Positions 52,649 through 61,630 of a DNA stretch of 64,000 bases are shown piece after piece. Positions within the stretch are counted from its first letter, which is position 1. Each line of letters begins with the position of its first letter. The stretch is from Nitrospira sp. Lineage in GTDB: Bacteria; Nitrospirota; Nitrospiria; Nitrospirales; Nitrospiraceae. The notes below the pieces were generated by a model that had not been told where the DNA came from, made no database searches, and was given only the letters and a program-made list of their open reading frames with translations. The DNA is taken from the NCBI GenBank assembly GCA_024998595.1, contig JACOEK010000002.1, positions 186,001-250,000 on the forward strand. The letters run 5' to 3'. Both the position numbers and the translations under genes were made by a program.

Positions 52649-53302
52649 ATGTTCAAGAACCGTGAAGAAGCCGGCGAACTCCTCGCACAGGAGCTTGTCG
52701 CGTTTCGAAACGATCCCAGCGGTATCCTGCTGGCGCTTCCGCGCGGAGGCGTGACGGTGGGGTATCAATTGAGCCTGGTCTTGCACCTTCCTCTCGACGT
52801 GCTCATCACTCGCAAGATCGGGGCACCAGGGAACCCGGAATATGCGTTGGGCGCAGTGAGTGAAACAGGAGCGGTCTACTGGAATCAAGAGGCCCTGTCC
52901 GGCCTGTCACTGTCGGAGCGTGACCTCGCGGCCGCCATACAGGCGCAACAAACGGAAGTCTCCCGGCGGGTGGCATTGTATCGGCAAGGACGTCCCTTCC
53001 CCAACCTGAAAGACCGGACCGTCATCATTGTGGACGACGGTTTAGCAACCGGCGCCACCTTCTTTGCCTCAGTCGCCAGCGTGCGTCGGGCGCACCCACG
53101 TCGCATCATCGGAGCGGTGCCGGTCGGCCCTCGCAGCACAATCCAGGAGGCGCGCACCTTGGTCGATCAATTGGTGGTGCTTGAGATTCCGGAACCCTTT
53201 TATGCCGTCGGCAATTTCTACCGGGATTTCGAGCAGGTCGAAGACCGAGAGGTGTTGCAGTATCTCAATCTGGCGGAGGAAGCATTCATCTCCAAGTCGT
53301 AA
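52649..53302 (+). CDS. Phosphoribosyltransferase-domain protein
   Basis: A 217-residue protein of the type I PRTase fold. TVIIVDDGLATGAT near residues 130-143 is the PRPP-binding loop, and LLALPRGGVTVGYQL near residue 32 is the N-terminal strand. ITRKIGAPGNPEYALGAV is typical of the COG1926 subgroup found near stress and Usp genes. It probably binds a phosphoribosyl compound; the substrate is unknown. CGGAGGA lies about 11 nt before the ATG at 52649. It is followed 54 nt later by the BCAM0308-like gene. Confidence 0.87.
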   Translation: MFKNREEAGELLAQELVAFRNDPSGILLALPRGGVTVGYQLSLVLHLPLDVLITRKIGAPGNPEYALGAVSETGAVYWNQEALSGLSLSERDLAAAIQAQQTEVSRRVALYRQGRPFPNLKDRTVIIVDDGLATGATFFASVASVRRAHPRRIIGAVPVGPRSTIQEARTLVDQLVVLEIPEPFYAVGNFYRDFEQVEDREVLQYLNLAEEAFISKS

Positions 53303-53356
53303 TTCAAGGATGTATGCCCACGGCCGGCAGACCAGCGAAGAGAGGAATTGTACACG

Positions 53357-53851
53357 ATGAACAACCAACCAGAAGGCGGCCACAGCGCGCGCCGCGATCG
53401 CTTCGTCGAGGAATACAAACACGACTCATACAAAATGCCGGGCAAGTTGAAGGAGCCTACGGTCTGCAAAACCTGCGGTGCGCTGTACCATAAAGGTCGC
53501 TGGACTTGGGACAGCAAGCCGGCAGAGGCCGAACAGATCACCTGTCCAGCATGCCTACGCATCCAGGATAAAAATCCCAAGGGGTTCTTGACTGTGAAAG
53601 GACCGTACAAGGCCCAGCATCGCGATCAAGTGATAGGAATTATCCGCAATACCGAGGCACAGGAGAAGAAGACCTATCCCCTGGCTCGTATCATGACCAT
53701 CGAAGACCGGGCTGAGGGTCTGGTCATCCTCACCACTGATGCCCACTTGCCCCGGCGCATCGGCGAAGCGCTGAAACATTCGCACCATGGCGAGCTGGAC
53801 ATCCAGTACGATCAGGACGAGGATTTTATTCGGATCACGTGGACTGGCTAA
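53357..53851 (+). CDS. BCAM0308-like zinc-binding protein
   Basis: A 164-residue soluble protein with an N-terminal zinc ribbon: C37/C40 (VCKTCG) and C63/C66 (ITCPAC). The C-terminal half (GLVILTTDAHLPRRIGEAL, then HHGELDIQYDQDEDFIRITW) is the conserved part of the BCAM0308 family, an uncharacterised group often encoded with Usp and PRTase genes. An RNA- or ribosome-related role is suggested by the ribbon-plus-RNA-like fold but not shown. A TTG at 53348 is an alternative start. Confidence 0.75.
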   Translation: MNNQPEGGHSARRDRFVEEYKHDSYKMPGKLKEPTVCKTCGALYHKGRWTWDSKPAEAEQITCPACLRIQDKNPKGFLTVKGPYKAQHRDQVIGIIRNTEAQEKKTYPLARIMTIEDRAEGLVILTTDAHLPRRIGEALKHSHHGELDIQYDQDEDFIRITWTG

Positions 53852-53916
53852 GCACCCGAAGTGAACGGGGTGCGCAGGGCAAAACCGGCGATCGACCGAA
53901 TCGAAACGAGGTGGTC

Positions 53917-54468
53917 ATGGGTGTACGGCATCGGAGATGGACTCAATGGACCGGGCTTCTCAGTAGTGGAATCCTGATCATCGCAGCCATGCTGCCGGTA
54001 GCGAGGGCCGAGGTACGACTGCTCCCCGGCGCGGCGGCAGATCTGGATCAAGCGACGACGAACGGCGTGATGCAGACCTTTCAGCAAGCGGATGACGCGC
54101 TTCGTGCGCGCAACGTGGATGGCGTGATGGCGCTGTATGCGGAACAGTACGACTATCACGGACTGAACAAGCGCGACATGCGCAAGGTCTGGGTGAATTT
54201 GCTGGACGAATTCCAGGATCTCGCCGACGTCCATCACTTCTCCCGCATGAGCAAAATCGGCTCAGGCTCCAAAACTATTATTGAAGTGACCTGCACGGGC
54301 AGCCTGACAGGCCTGTCCAAAACCGGCGGATTACGCGTACCGATCGACAGCTGGTATGAGGAAGTGCACTACATGACGTGGGAAGACGGGCAGTGGCGCA
54401 TCCGGGGCAATGTCGGCGATTCACCGCGGTTCATGCCCTTCGGCACGTCACCGCATCCGTTGTTTTAG
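53917..54468 (+). CDS. Exported NTF2-like protein
   Basis: A 183-residue protein with a Sec signal peptide (TGLLSSGILIIAAMLPVARAE). The mature part (VMQTFQQADDALRARNVDGV, then MALYAEQYDYHG and VRIVITW-like strands ending WRIRGNVGDSP) resembles the SnoaL/NTF2-like alpha+beta cone. These domains often bind small ligands or act as enzymes. GAGGTGG precedes the ATG at 53917. It is the third gene of the stress cluster. The longer frame to 53839 runs into the previous gene. Confidence 0.75.
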   Translation: MGVRHRRWTQWTGLLSSGILIIAAMLPVARAEVRLLPGAAADLDQATTNGVMQTFQQADDALRARNVDGVMALYAEQYDYHGLNKRDMRKVWVNLLDEFQDLADVHHFSRMSKIGSGSKTIIEVTCTGSLTGLSKTGGLRVPIDSWYEEVHYMTWEDGQWRIRGNVGDSPRFMPFGTSPHPLF

Positions 54469-54672
54469 CCTGCATGGTCATGACGATTCGTCGTGGAATC
54501 GCCGAGTCACGGTGCGAGGCCGGCGAGCGGAGACGGGAGGGGACGAGGCCTACTCTTGTAGTACGTTGAGGATCCGAGGGGCGAGCCCACCGGCCCAAGG
54601 CGCGTCGCAGCAGTGAATCGGCGATTGCAGCAGAAGTGCTCATGAACCATGCGGGCTAGTGAAAGGAGTTCT

Positions 54673-55530
54673 ATGCGCGTCCTGATCGCACTCGATTGGT
54701 CGGAACAGGCGTTCGCAGCCGTTCGAGAAGTCTCCTACCTGTATGACCTGCAGGAGGTCGTCCTGGTACACGGGATCGATCTGGGCATGTTTCAATATCC
54801 GATCGTCGCGGAAGTCAGCAACATGCAAGGTTACGACGATTTCCGCAAGGCCATGGAACGGGCCGGCCAACAACTGTTGGATCATACCTCCACACTTCTG
54901 CCTTCCCAGGGTTTGGCGATCACGCGAGTCTGCGAATTCGCCAAACCGGCTTCGCTGATTCTGGACAAGGCTCGAGACACGCGGGCGGAGCTGATCGTGA
55001 TCGGGGCGCGCGGAAGAGGCCGCGTCGGCGAATTCGTTCTGGGCAGCGTGTCTCATCGTGTCGCGCTGCATGCGGAGTGCACGACATTGATCGTGAAAGA
55101 ACGGGAGGGACCGGTCAAGCGAGTCACGGTGGCCATCGAAGGCCATGAGGACGCCACGCGCATCAAAGCCTGGTTGCTCGCTCATCCCTTCAAGAATCCT
55201 GTCGATCTCACTATTGTGAGTGTCGTGCGGCCGATCCCGTCCACCGACCCCTTCAGCCTGTTCCCCCTTCAGGATTGGACCGGCATCGCCGTGCGATCGG
55301 CTGAGGATCTCGTGAAGAATCTGGCCGCGTCGGTCATGAATCATCGATATTCGGTCGGCACACAAGTCGCGGTAGGCGACCCGACTGATATCCTGACAGA
55401 GCGTGCCCGTTCAGCAGACCTGTTGATCATCGGATCTCACGGACGGAAGGGACTCGAGCGCTTCCTGCTGGGGAGCATTTCCCATGCGCTCCTGCATCAG
55501 GTCCCTTGTCCGGTGTTATTGGTGCGATAA
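54673..55530 (+). CDS. Tandem universal stress protein (two UspA domains)
   Basis: A 285-residue protein with two UspA domains. GARGRGRVGEFVLGSVS and GSHGRKGLERFLLGSISHALL are the ATP-binding motifs, each followed by a PCPVLLV- or ECTTLIV-type strand. The first domain has an insertion (LGMFQYPIVAEVSNMQGYDD). The ATG at 54673 has GAAAGGAG upstream. It resembles the usp at 20664 but is not paired with a pump here; it lies in the cluster with a cytochrome and an acyl-CoA ligase. Confidence 0.92.
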   Translation: MRVLIALDWSEQAFAAVREVSYLYDLQEVVLVHGIDLGMFQYPIVAEVSNMQGYDDFRKAMERAGQQLLDHTSTLLPSQGLAITRVCEFAKPASLILDKARDTRAELIVIGARGRGRVGEFVLGSVSHRVALHAECTTLIVKEREGPVKRVTVAIEGHEDATRIKAWLLAHPFKNPVDLTIVSVVRPIPSTDPFSLFPLQDWTGIAVRSAEDLVKNLAASVMNHRYSVGTQVAVGDPTDILTERARSADLLIIGSHGRKGLERFLLGSISHALLHQVPCPVLLVR

Positions 55531-55579
55531 ACTGATAGCCGTCCGGAGGCACTACGTTGAACCATAAAGGAGCCAACGC

Positions 55580-55942
55580 ATGAAACTCTTCAGCATTCTC
55601 TGTGCCCTCTGCCTCGTCGTTCTCGCGAGTTCGTGGGCCGCCGGACAAACCAATCGGGGCAATCCGCGCGATGGACAAGCCATCTATGAAAAAAACTGCC
55701 TGCGGTGCCACGGTGACAAATTGGATGGCAACGGGCCGGACGGGCAGTATCTCATCGTACGCCCAGCGAATTTTCAGTCAGTCAACTCGCGCGCCAAGAC
55801 CGATTGGGAACTGTTGATCACCATCGCAAACGGGGCGCTATTCAGTCCCATGCACGGCTATCGCGGGAAACTCACGGACCAGCAAATGCTGGACGTCTTG
55901 TCTTATATCCGATCGGTCGCCACACCTGACTTCGTGAGCTAG
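55580..55942 (+). CDS. Periplasmic monohaem cytochrome c
   Basis: A 120-residue exported cytochrome with signal peptide (LCALCLVVLASSWAAGQ). CLRCH is the haem site, and FSPMHGYRGKLT carries the Met ligand. YLIVRPANFQSVNSRAKTDWELLITIANG is near-identical in pattern to the 7193 protein (LRVPPANFHRF...EELLRTIEHG), so the two are paralogues. AAGGAGCCAACGC precedes the ATG. It is co-directional with the usp and ligase genes, 49 nt after the former. Confidence 0.92.
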   Translation: MKLFSILCALCLVVLASSWAAGQTNRGNPRDGQAIYEKNCLRCHGDKLDGNGPDGQYLIVRPANFQSVNSRAKTDWELLITIANGALFSPMHGYRGKLTDQQMLDVLSYIRSVATPDFVS

Positions 55943-56095
55943 CCGAGCCGCATCCTCGAGGCGAGACACGGGAGACATTCCGCGAAGCTGTGACCGCGGA
56001 ATTCGGCATCGTCGGCTTGCAACGGCGAGGCCGTGCAGTCATGATCAGATTCGGCATTCTGCTGATCGTGAAATGCATCTGCGCTCTGGTAGCCC

Positions 56096-58852
56096 ATGCA
56101 ACGTATTCGTCCCCGCCACATGCCGCCCTTACGGGATGAGGGCCCCGATGCGGCGCACACCATTCTGAGTGATGGAACCACGGCCGTCCTCCGGACTGCC
56201 CAACCGGCCGATACCGATGAACTGCAGCGCTTCTTCGCGCGCCTGACGCCGGCGGCGACGCGGCATCGGTTCTTTTCGGAATCAGCCCCTCCCGCCGAGG
56301 TCATTCGTTCGCTGTGCGATGCATCGCATCCGGAACGCAGCCTCACCGTGATCGTGCTCCGTCGGCATGACGATACCCTACGTATCATCGCATCGGGCTC
56401 TTACCATGCGCGGACCCCACAGGAGGCCGAAGTGGCGATGGCCGTGGACGAACAGCTCCACGGACATGGTCTCGGCACGATACTCCTGGAACGCCTGGCA
56501 CTGTTGGCGATCCGACAGGGCTTCACAAAACTCTGGGCCATCACCCATGCCGACAATCTGGCCATGCGCGAAGTGTTTGCTACCTCGGGCTTTACCATGG
56601 AAGAACATGTCGAGGGTGGCGACATGGAAGTCGAGTTGTCTCTGACACCGACGGATCAGAGCGTGCGACAATCCGAATGGCGTGAACGTGTCGCCACCAT
56701 CGCCTCTCTGCATCCTCTGTTTCATCCACGCGCCGTGGCCGTGATCGGCGCCTCACGCGAGCCCAAGAGTATCGGATACCGGTTACTCGAAGCGCTCCAT
56801 GCCAACCGGTTTGAAGGCCCCTGTTATGCCGTCAATCCCCATGTCCCTCTCATCGCGGGGGTCGCCGCGTATCCCTCTGTGCGCCACCTGCCGGAGCCGG
56901 TCGATCTCGCGGTTATCGCCGTCCCCAAAGAAGCCGTGCTGTCGGTGGTGGACGATTGCGCCGCCATCGGAGTTCGCGCGCTGGTAGTCATCACGGCGGG
57001 GTTTGCGGAAGTTGGGGAGGAAGGGCGGCGGTTACAGGACCAGTTGCTCGAGGAAGTCCGGCAACATGGCATGCGGATGGTGGGCCCCAACTGCTTCGGC
57101 ATTCTGAATACCGATCCGGCCGTGCGTTTGAACGCAACGTTCACGTCCACTTTTCCGCGCACCGGATCGATCGCCATGTCATCGCAAAGCGGCGCCCTGG
57201 GCCTCGCTCTGGTGGCGGCCTCCAATCGATTGCACCTGGGGCTTTCCACCTTCGTCAGCGTCGGCAACAAGGCCGATGTCTCCGTCAATGATCTTCTGCA
57301 GTACTGGGAAAGCGACTCCGCCACGAACGTGATCCTGCTCTATGTCGAATCGTTCGGTAACCCCAGGCGATTTGCACAGATCGCCCGGCGGGTCAGCCGT
57401 AACAAACCGATCGTCGTCCTCAAAGCAGGTCGAACCTCATCAGGCAAACGAGCCGCAGGGTCCCACACTGCCGCGCTGGCCGCCAATGATGTGGCGGTGG
57501 AGGCCCTCTTTCAACAGACCGGCATCCTGCGCGCCGACACGCTGGAAGAAATGTTTGCCCTGGCCACCGGCCTCTCCGAACAACCGTTGCCGAAGGGGCG
57601 ACGCGTCGGCATCCTCACCAACGCGGGCGGACCCGCCATCCTCTGCGCGGATGCCTGTGAAGCGGCCGGCCTCGAGGTGCCGGAATTGTCACAGGCCACG
57701 GTCACCCGACTCTCGCCGTTTCTTCCCGCCTCCGCTTCGCTGCACAACCCGGTTGACTTGATCGCCTCGGCCACCCCGGAGCAATACGAACAGGCGATCG
57801 TCACACTGCTCACGTCCGATGACATCGATGCCCTTATCATTTTATACATCGCCGTGACAGCGACCGACGTCCATCCTATCGCCGAAGGCATTACGCGAGG
57901 TATTGAGGCGGCACGGACGCAGCAGCTGACCAGCAAACCCGTCTCGATCGGGTGGATGGTGGAAACGGATCGTGATCGCACATTTTCGCTCCCTCATGAA
58001 ACCATTCCCACCTATAGCCTGCCCGAGCTCCCCGCGCGCGTCTTGGGCAAAATCGCCGGATACGTTCAGTGGCGCGATCGCCCGCTCGGCATGGTACCGG
58101 ACTTCGATGATCTGGACATACCCGCCGTCACAACCGTCTGTCGTAACGCCCTCGCCACACGTGGAAGCGGATGGTTAACGGTCGCGGAGACACGCGCGGT
58201 GCTGTCCGCTCTGGCGATGACGTTGCCGCCCGGCGGCCTGGCGACCACCTCCGAGGAAGCTGCCACGCTTGCCGCACAAATCGGATTTCCAGTCGCCGTC
58301 AAACTGGCCTCCCATACCCTGGTGCATAAAAGCGAGATCGGCGGCGTGCATTTGAACCTTTCCAGCAAAGCCGAAGTCCGTCGCGCCTACGACGACATCG
58401 CCGCGCGAATCGCTCATGATCACACCCTTGACGCCATGGAAGGGGTGCTGGTTCAGTCGATGGTCGCAGGCGGGGTCGAAGTAATGGCCGGCATGGTCCA
58501 GGATCCCTCGTTCGGCCCCTTGATCGGATTCGGGCTCGGCGGAATACACGTCGAAATTCTCGGCGACGTGCGCTTCAGAATCACGCCGTTGACGGAGCTG
58601 GACGCCGCCGATCTGATTCGCAGCATCAAGGGCTATCGCCTGCTGCAGGGGTATCGCGGCCATCCGCCGGGCGACGTCGATGCCATTCAAGAACTTCTTC
58701 TAAGGCTCTCGCGGTTGGTCGAAGAGGTGCCGGAAATTGTCGAGCTTGATCTGAACCCGATCTTTGCCCTGCCGCCAGGCCAAGGCTGTCGCATCGTGGA
58801 TGCACGGATGCGGGTCGACAAGCCCTTCGTTCGCCCCGCGCCGTGGCAATAA
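56096..58852 (+). CDS. GNAT fused to ADP-forming acyl-CoA ligase (Pat/AcdAB type)
   Basis: A 918-residue protein. Residues about 30-190 are a GNAT acetyltransferase (acetyl-CoA motif HGHGLGTILLERLALLA). Then come a CoA-binding Rossmann domain (AVIGASREPKSIGYRLLEAL), a ligase domain with KAAGSHTAALA-like AGRTSSGKRAAGSHTAAL, whose His is the phosphorylatable residue of NDP-forming ligases, and a C-terminal ATP-grasp (PVAVKLASHTLVHKSEIGG). It resembles protein acetyltransferase Pat, but with the GNAT at the N-terminus rather than the C-terminus as in enteric PatZ. It probably makes acyl-CoA or acetylates proteins. Starts at 56096 and 56120 are both possible. Confidence 0.85.
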   Translation: MQRIRPRHMPPLRDEGPDAAHTILSDGTTAVLRTAQPADTDELQRFFARLTPAATRHRFFSESAPPAEVIRSLCDASHPERSLTVIVLRRHDDTLRIIASGSYHARTPQEAEVAMAVDEQLHGHGLGTILLERLALLAIRQGFTKLWAITHADNLAMREVFATSGFTMEEHVEGGDMEVELSLTPTDQSVRQSEWRERVATIASLHPLFHPRAVAVIGASREPKSIGYRLLEALHANRFEGPCYAVNPHVPLIAGVAAYPSVRHLPEPVDLAVIAVPKEAVLSVVDDCAAIGVRALVVITAGFAEVGEEGRRLQDQLLEEVRQHGMRMVGPNCFGILNTDPAVRLNATFTSTFPRTGSIAMSSQSGALGLALVAASNRLHLGLSTFVSVGNKADVSVNDLLQYWESDSATNVILLYVESFGNPRRFAQIARRVSRNKPIVVLKAGRTSSGKRAAGSHTAALAANDVAVEALFQQTGILRADTLEEMFALATGLSEQPLPKGRRVGILTNAGGPAILCADACEAAGLEVPELSQATVTRLSPFLPASASLHNPVDLIASATPEQYEQAIVTLLTSDDIDALIILYIAVTATDVHPIAEGITRGIEAARTQQLTSKPVSIGWMVETDRDRTFSLPHETIPTYSLPELPARVLGKIAGYVQWRDRPLGMVPDFDDLDIPAVTTVCRNALATRGSGWLTVAETRAVLSALAMTLPPGGLATTSEEAATLAAQIGFPVAVKLASHTLVHKSEIGGVHLNLSSKAEVRRAYDDIAARIAHDHTLDAMEGVLVQSMVAGGVEVMAGMVQDPSFGPLIGFGLGGIHVEILGDVRFRITPLTELDAADLIRSIKGYRLLQGYRGHPPGDVDAIQELLLRLSRLVEEVPEIVELDLNPIFALPPGQGCRIVDARMRVDKPFVRPAPWQ

Positions 58853-58950
58853 AGGCTGGTGGCCGAGACGAGAGGCTATTCCTTCAGCGGTTTCGCGCTG
58901 CGTAATATTGGCGTCACCAGGGAATCTCAGGAGGCTTCTATAAGTCTCCC

Positions 58951-58972
58951 GCCGGGGGTCCCGGGCCCCGGC
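58951..58972 (+). terminator. GC-rich hairpin after the ligase gene
   Basis: GCCGGGG (58951-58957) pairs perfectly with CCCCGGC (58966-58972) around an 8-nt loop, about 100 nt after the stop. No T-run follows, so a terminator role is uncertain. Confidence 0.3.
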
Positions 58973-59101
58973 AGGCCGTTGGCATTCCAGCACATGTGCG
59001 GTTCTGCCCCCCTATCCTCATCGACTAAGCTGAACGCTTTAGCTGCAGAAAGTCCTACGTCGACAGGTAAAGTTTTACTACACATCGTCCGATAAAAGTC
59101 T

Positions 59102-59127
59102 GACCGGAGAGTAGACGGTCGTTTTTT
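59102..59127 (+). terminator. Possible intrinsic terminator or attenuator before the response regulator
   Basis: GACCG (59102-59106) and CGGTC (59116-59120) form a 5-bp stem with a 9-nt loop followed by a G and six T residues. It lies 30 nt upstream of the response regulator ATG, so it may end the ligase transcript or attenuate the next gene. The stem is short. Confidence 0.4.
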
Positions 59128-59157
59128 CTCTGTGCAATCGCCACCGGACCAGTGATC

Positions 59158-59883
59158 ATGCCCATCCTGATCGTTGAAGACAATGCTGTGAGTGCAAAAC
59201 TGGCCGAGTGCCTGCTCCAAAAGGCCGGGTACAAGACCGTCGTCGCCCAGAATGGGAAAGAAGCTCTGGCGAATCTCCCCACCATCAGGAACCTACAACT
59301 CATCATCACGGATTTCATGATGCCGGAGATGGATGGGCTGGAATTCATCGCGAAGACCAAGGCACTTCCTGCCTACAAAGACATTCCAATCATCATTATT
59401 TCCACACACCACGAGGTCACCACCGTTCGCAAAGCGAGGAGCTTAGGCTGCGACTGTTTCCTGGTGAAGCCTGTCGACAAACATCAGCTTCTCGAAAGGG
59501 TCCAACACGTCCTGCGAGACCAACCCGTCGTCCTCCGTGAAAAAGCCCACATCATGAACATCTTGAAAATTGCAGAAGAGGAATATTACGACTTGGTCGG
59601 CATGTTGACAGTTCAAGTGAGTGCCGCCCTGCCGATCGTCATCTTGGAACAAGCGGAATCGGCAGAGCCGGTTTCCGGACAGCTGAATCACCTGCTTGCT
59701 GAACTAGCGGAGAGCGCCTCTCTTCTTGGAGCCGACAAATTTTCCATGCTGCATTCGAGGCTGGTTGAGAAGACGTCGCTGACACGCGCACAACTTCCTG
59801 CCATCACCGCGGTGCTTCATGACTTGGAAGCGGAATTGGCGACAAACGCGAGTCCCTACCTGGATGAAAGTCGTTCACTCTGA
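59158..59883 (+). CDS. Response regulator with helical C-terminal domain
   Basis: A 241-residue protein. Residues 1-120 are a receiver (ILIVEDNAVSAKLAE; phospho-acceptor Asp in LIITDFMMPEMDG; LVKPVDKHQLLERV). The C-terminal 120 residues are helical with Ala/Glu/Leu-rich stretches (ALPIVILEQAESAEPVSGQL, SASLLGADKFSMLHSRLVEK) and may be a phosphotransfer-like or dimerisation bundle; no helix-turn-helix is seen. The ATG at 59158 was preferred to a GTG at 59152. No histidine kinase is adjacent. Confidence 0.83.
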   Translation: MPILIVEDNAVSAKLAECLLQKAGYKTVVAQNGKEALANLPTIRNLQLIITDFMMPEMDGLEFIAKTKALPAYKDIPIIIISTHHEVTTVRKARSLGCDCFLVKPVDKHQLLERVQHVLRDQPVVLREKAHIMNILKIAEEEYYDLVGMLTVQVSAALPIVILEQAESAEPVSGQLNHLLAELAESASLLGADKFSMLHSRLVEKTSLTRAQLPAITAVLHDLEAELATNASPYLDESRSL

Positions 59884-59997
59884 CGATCCTGCTCACCATC
59901 CCCACATTCGAAGGCTGCACGATCTTCCCGTGTATCATCTCGTCATCTCTCTTCGTGGGTGGCGGCTCCCTCGTTCACGTAACATTCCCTTTCCCTT

Positions 59998-60549
59998 TCA
60001 GTGTCCTGTCCTATGACAGGCTAGGCATTCCGCCATGCTGCCCCGCTGGTGTGCGCCTCGCCCTTGTTCATACAGCCGCCGCACGATCGACACATCTCTC
60101 AGAGTGAAATTGGTCACGACCCTCGCCCCGATCTCGTGACAGGCGGTGCAGGAACTGGCCCCCGTGGCGCGAAACACCAGGTCGCCGTGAGGATTCATTT
60201 TTGTCTCCTCGGTAATACGCGCAGAGGCCCCACGATGTTCCGTATGGCACCCGGTACAAGCTGTCTGTTGTGTGACCAGATCGCGGTGCCAAGTCGCACT
60301 TGCAGGCGTCGCACGATTCTCGAAAGACTCTTCTGAATGGCATCCTATGCAGCGGGCGGCGGTCGGTCCTTGAAACGGCTCGTGGCAAGACGTACAGCCG
60401 GCTTTATCGACATGGTAGCGACTCAGATCGCCCGGCGCCCAAAACGAAGCGGGACTTCTCACTGACCCCCAGCCGATCCACATCACCAGTACCAGCGTCG
60501 CCAACGCAACCACCGGCACCGAAGTTTTTGGCAGCGGGTGGTAGCGCAT
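59998..60549 (-). CDS. Membrane-anchored pentahaem cytochrome c
   Basis: A 183-residue protein with an N-terminal anchor (VALATLVLVMWIGWG) and five CxxCH sites: C52-H56, C67-H71, C98-H102, C134-H138 and C175-H179. NPHGDLVFRATGA before the fourth haem matches the dihaem cytochrome at 61244 (NPHSDLIFRATGA), so the C-terminal dihaem part is shared. It starts 3 nt after the stop of the membrane cytochrome b gene, indicating tight coupling. It may accept electrons from that membrane protein in the periplasm. Confidence 0.92.
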   Translation of the reverse strand: MRYHPLPKTSVPVVALATLVLVMWIGWGSVRSPASFWAPGDLSRYHVDKAGCTSCHEPFQGPTAARCIGCHSEESFENRATPASATWHRDLVTQQTACTGCHTEHRGASARITEETKMNPHGDLVFRATGASSCTACHEIGARVVTNFTLRDVSIVRRLYEQGRGAHQRGSMAECLACHRTGH

Positions 60550-60552
60550 GAC

Positions 60553-61140
60553 TCACGACATTCCCGCAAAGAACAACGCCCCCACCACATGCAGTACGGT
60601 GAAGACAAGGAACATCAGCGTCATCGGCGCATGAATCGCCTGCCACACACGGAACCCTTCTTCCTGAGAGGCCACCCCGTGTAACTGCGCTTCGATGTCG
60701 TCATCGGACAGGCCTTGGTGCTGGAGCTGCCGGCGCTGATCATTGAGTGCTCGCAGACTGAACGCATGCACCAATTGTCCGACGATTCCACTGAGGACCA
60801 CGATGACCATGGACACCATCGCCATGATCGGCACCAGGGCATGATAATGAGCACCGGAGTGGAGAAAGATCAGCAGCGGTCCCAGCACCCCAGCGATCAT
60901 GTGGACACGGAACCAACCGCGCGGCCATCGGTGTGATGGACGAAGGCGTTTGAGAAGGGGATACACACACACCAAGAGGGTCATCAACAGACCCGCCCAG
61001 CCCACGCCATGCCCGTGCTGCGTATGGCCGAAGGGCGTGACCTTGTCGAGACTGAGCAGCGCCTCGAACATCAAAGCGCCCGCCACCGCCGCCACCACGA
61101 CGGCACTGACGACAACCACGCGCTGCCGCACCGATGTCAT
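60553..61140 (-). CDS. Predicted dihaem b-type membrane cytochrome
   Basis: A 195-residue integral membrane protein with about five helices. H80 and H94 in one helix (RVHMIAGVLGPLLIFLHSG) and H170 and H184 in another (WQAIHAPMTLMFLVFTVLH) are each 14 residues apart, the spacing that brackets two b haems in four-helix cytochromes b. A soluble loop with HQGLSDDDIEAQL separates the fourth and fifth helices. It is translationally close to the pentahaem cytochrome (gap 3 nt). A quinone-linked electron exit to the periplasm is the likely role. I do not assign a named family. Confidence 0.75.
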   Translation of the reverse strand: MTSVRQRVVVVSAVVVAAVAGALMFEALLSLDKVTPFGHTQHGHGVGWAGLLMTLLVCVYPLLKRLRPSHRWPRGWFRVHMIAGVLGPLLIFLHSGAHYHALVPIMAMVSMVIVVLSGIVGQLVHAFSLRALNDQRRQLQHQGLSDDDIEAQLHGVASQEEGFRVWQAIHAPMTLMFLVFTVLHVVGALFFAGMS

Positions 61141-61243
61141 ACGTGACCCTCGGTCCTCAGAAGCAGAAGGGCTGATAGCACAGGGCTTCGCGCACCTGAC
61201 TCAGAGCATGACATCATCGGTCATCGGCTATTCGCTCCCTGAC

Positions 61244-61630
61244 TTACTTCCTGTACTTCTCGACTCCCTTGTTGCCCCCGGCATGGCACCGTAAACAATC
61301 CGCGAATCGACCGGGTCCGTGAATGCCCTTCGCCTTGCCCTTGAGTTCTTGGACCAGTGCATTGTCCTGTACCTGCGCTGTGATCTGGCCCTCCTTGCCG
61401 GTGCGATGACAATCCAGGCACTTCGTGGCGCCGGTCGCCCGAAAGATCAAATCACTGTGAGGATTGGGCACCGACCCTCCGCTATCGGCAACCATGAGCA
61501 CGGACAGCGACCATTCTCCCCCCGGTGCCCGGACCCCACGATCAGCCAACGCAGTTGCTCCCTGTAGCACACTCGCAATGACGATTGCGGCCAGCAGACA
61601 ACAGAGCGTCAGCACCCACCGGTGGTTCAT
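61244..61630 (-). CDS. Dihaem cytochrome c
   Basis: A 128-residue exported protein with signal peptide (VLTLCCLLAAIVIASVLQGATALA) and two haem sites, CLDCH and CLRCH. The stretch NPHSDLIFRATGATKCLDCH and the second site near KGIHGPGRFADCLRCH mirror the last two haems of the pentahaem protein. The start ATG overlaps the hemerythrin gene stop by 4 nt (ATGA). It likely exchanges electrons with the b/pentahaem pair 103 nt downstream. Confidence 0.92.
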   Translation of the reverse strand: MNHRWVLTLCCLLAAIVIASVLQGATALADRGVRAPGGEWSLSVLMVADSGGSVPNPHSDLIFRATGATKCLDCHRTGKEGQITAQVQDNALVQELKGKAKGIHGPGRFADCLRCHAGGNKGVEKYRK

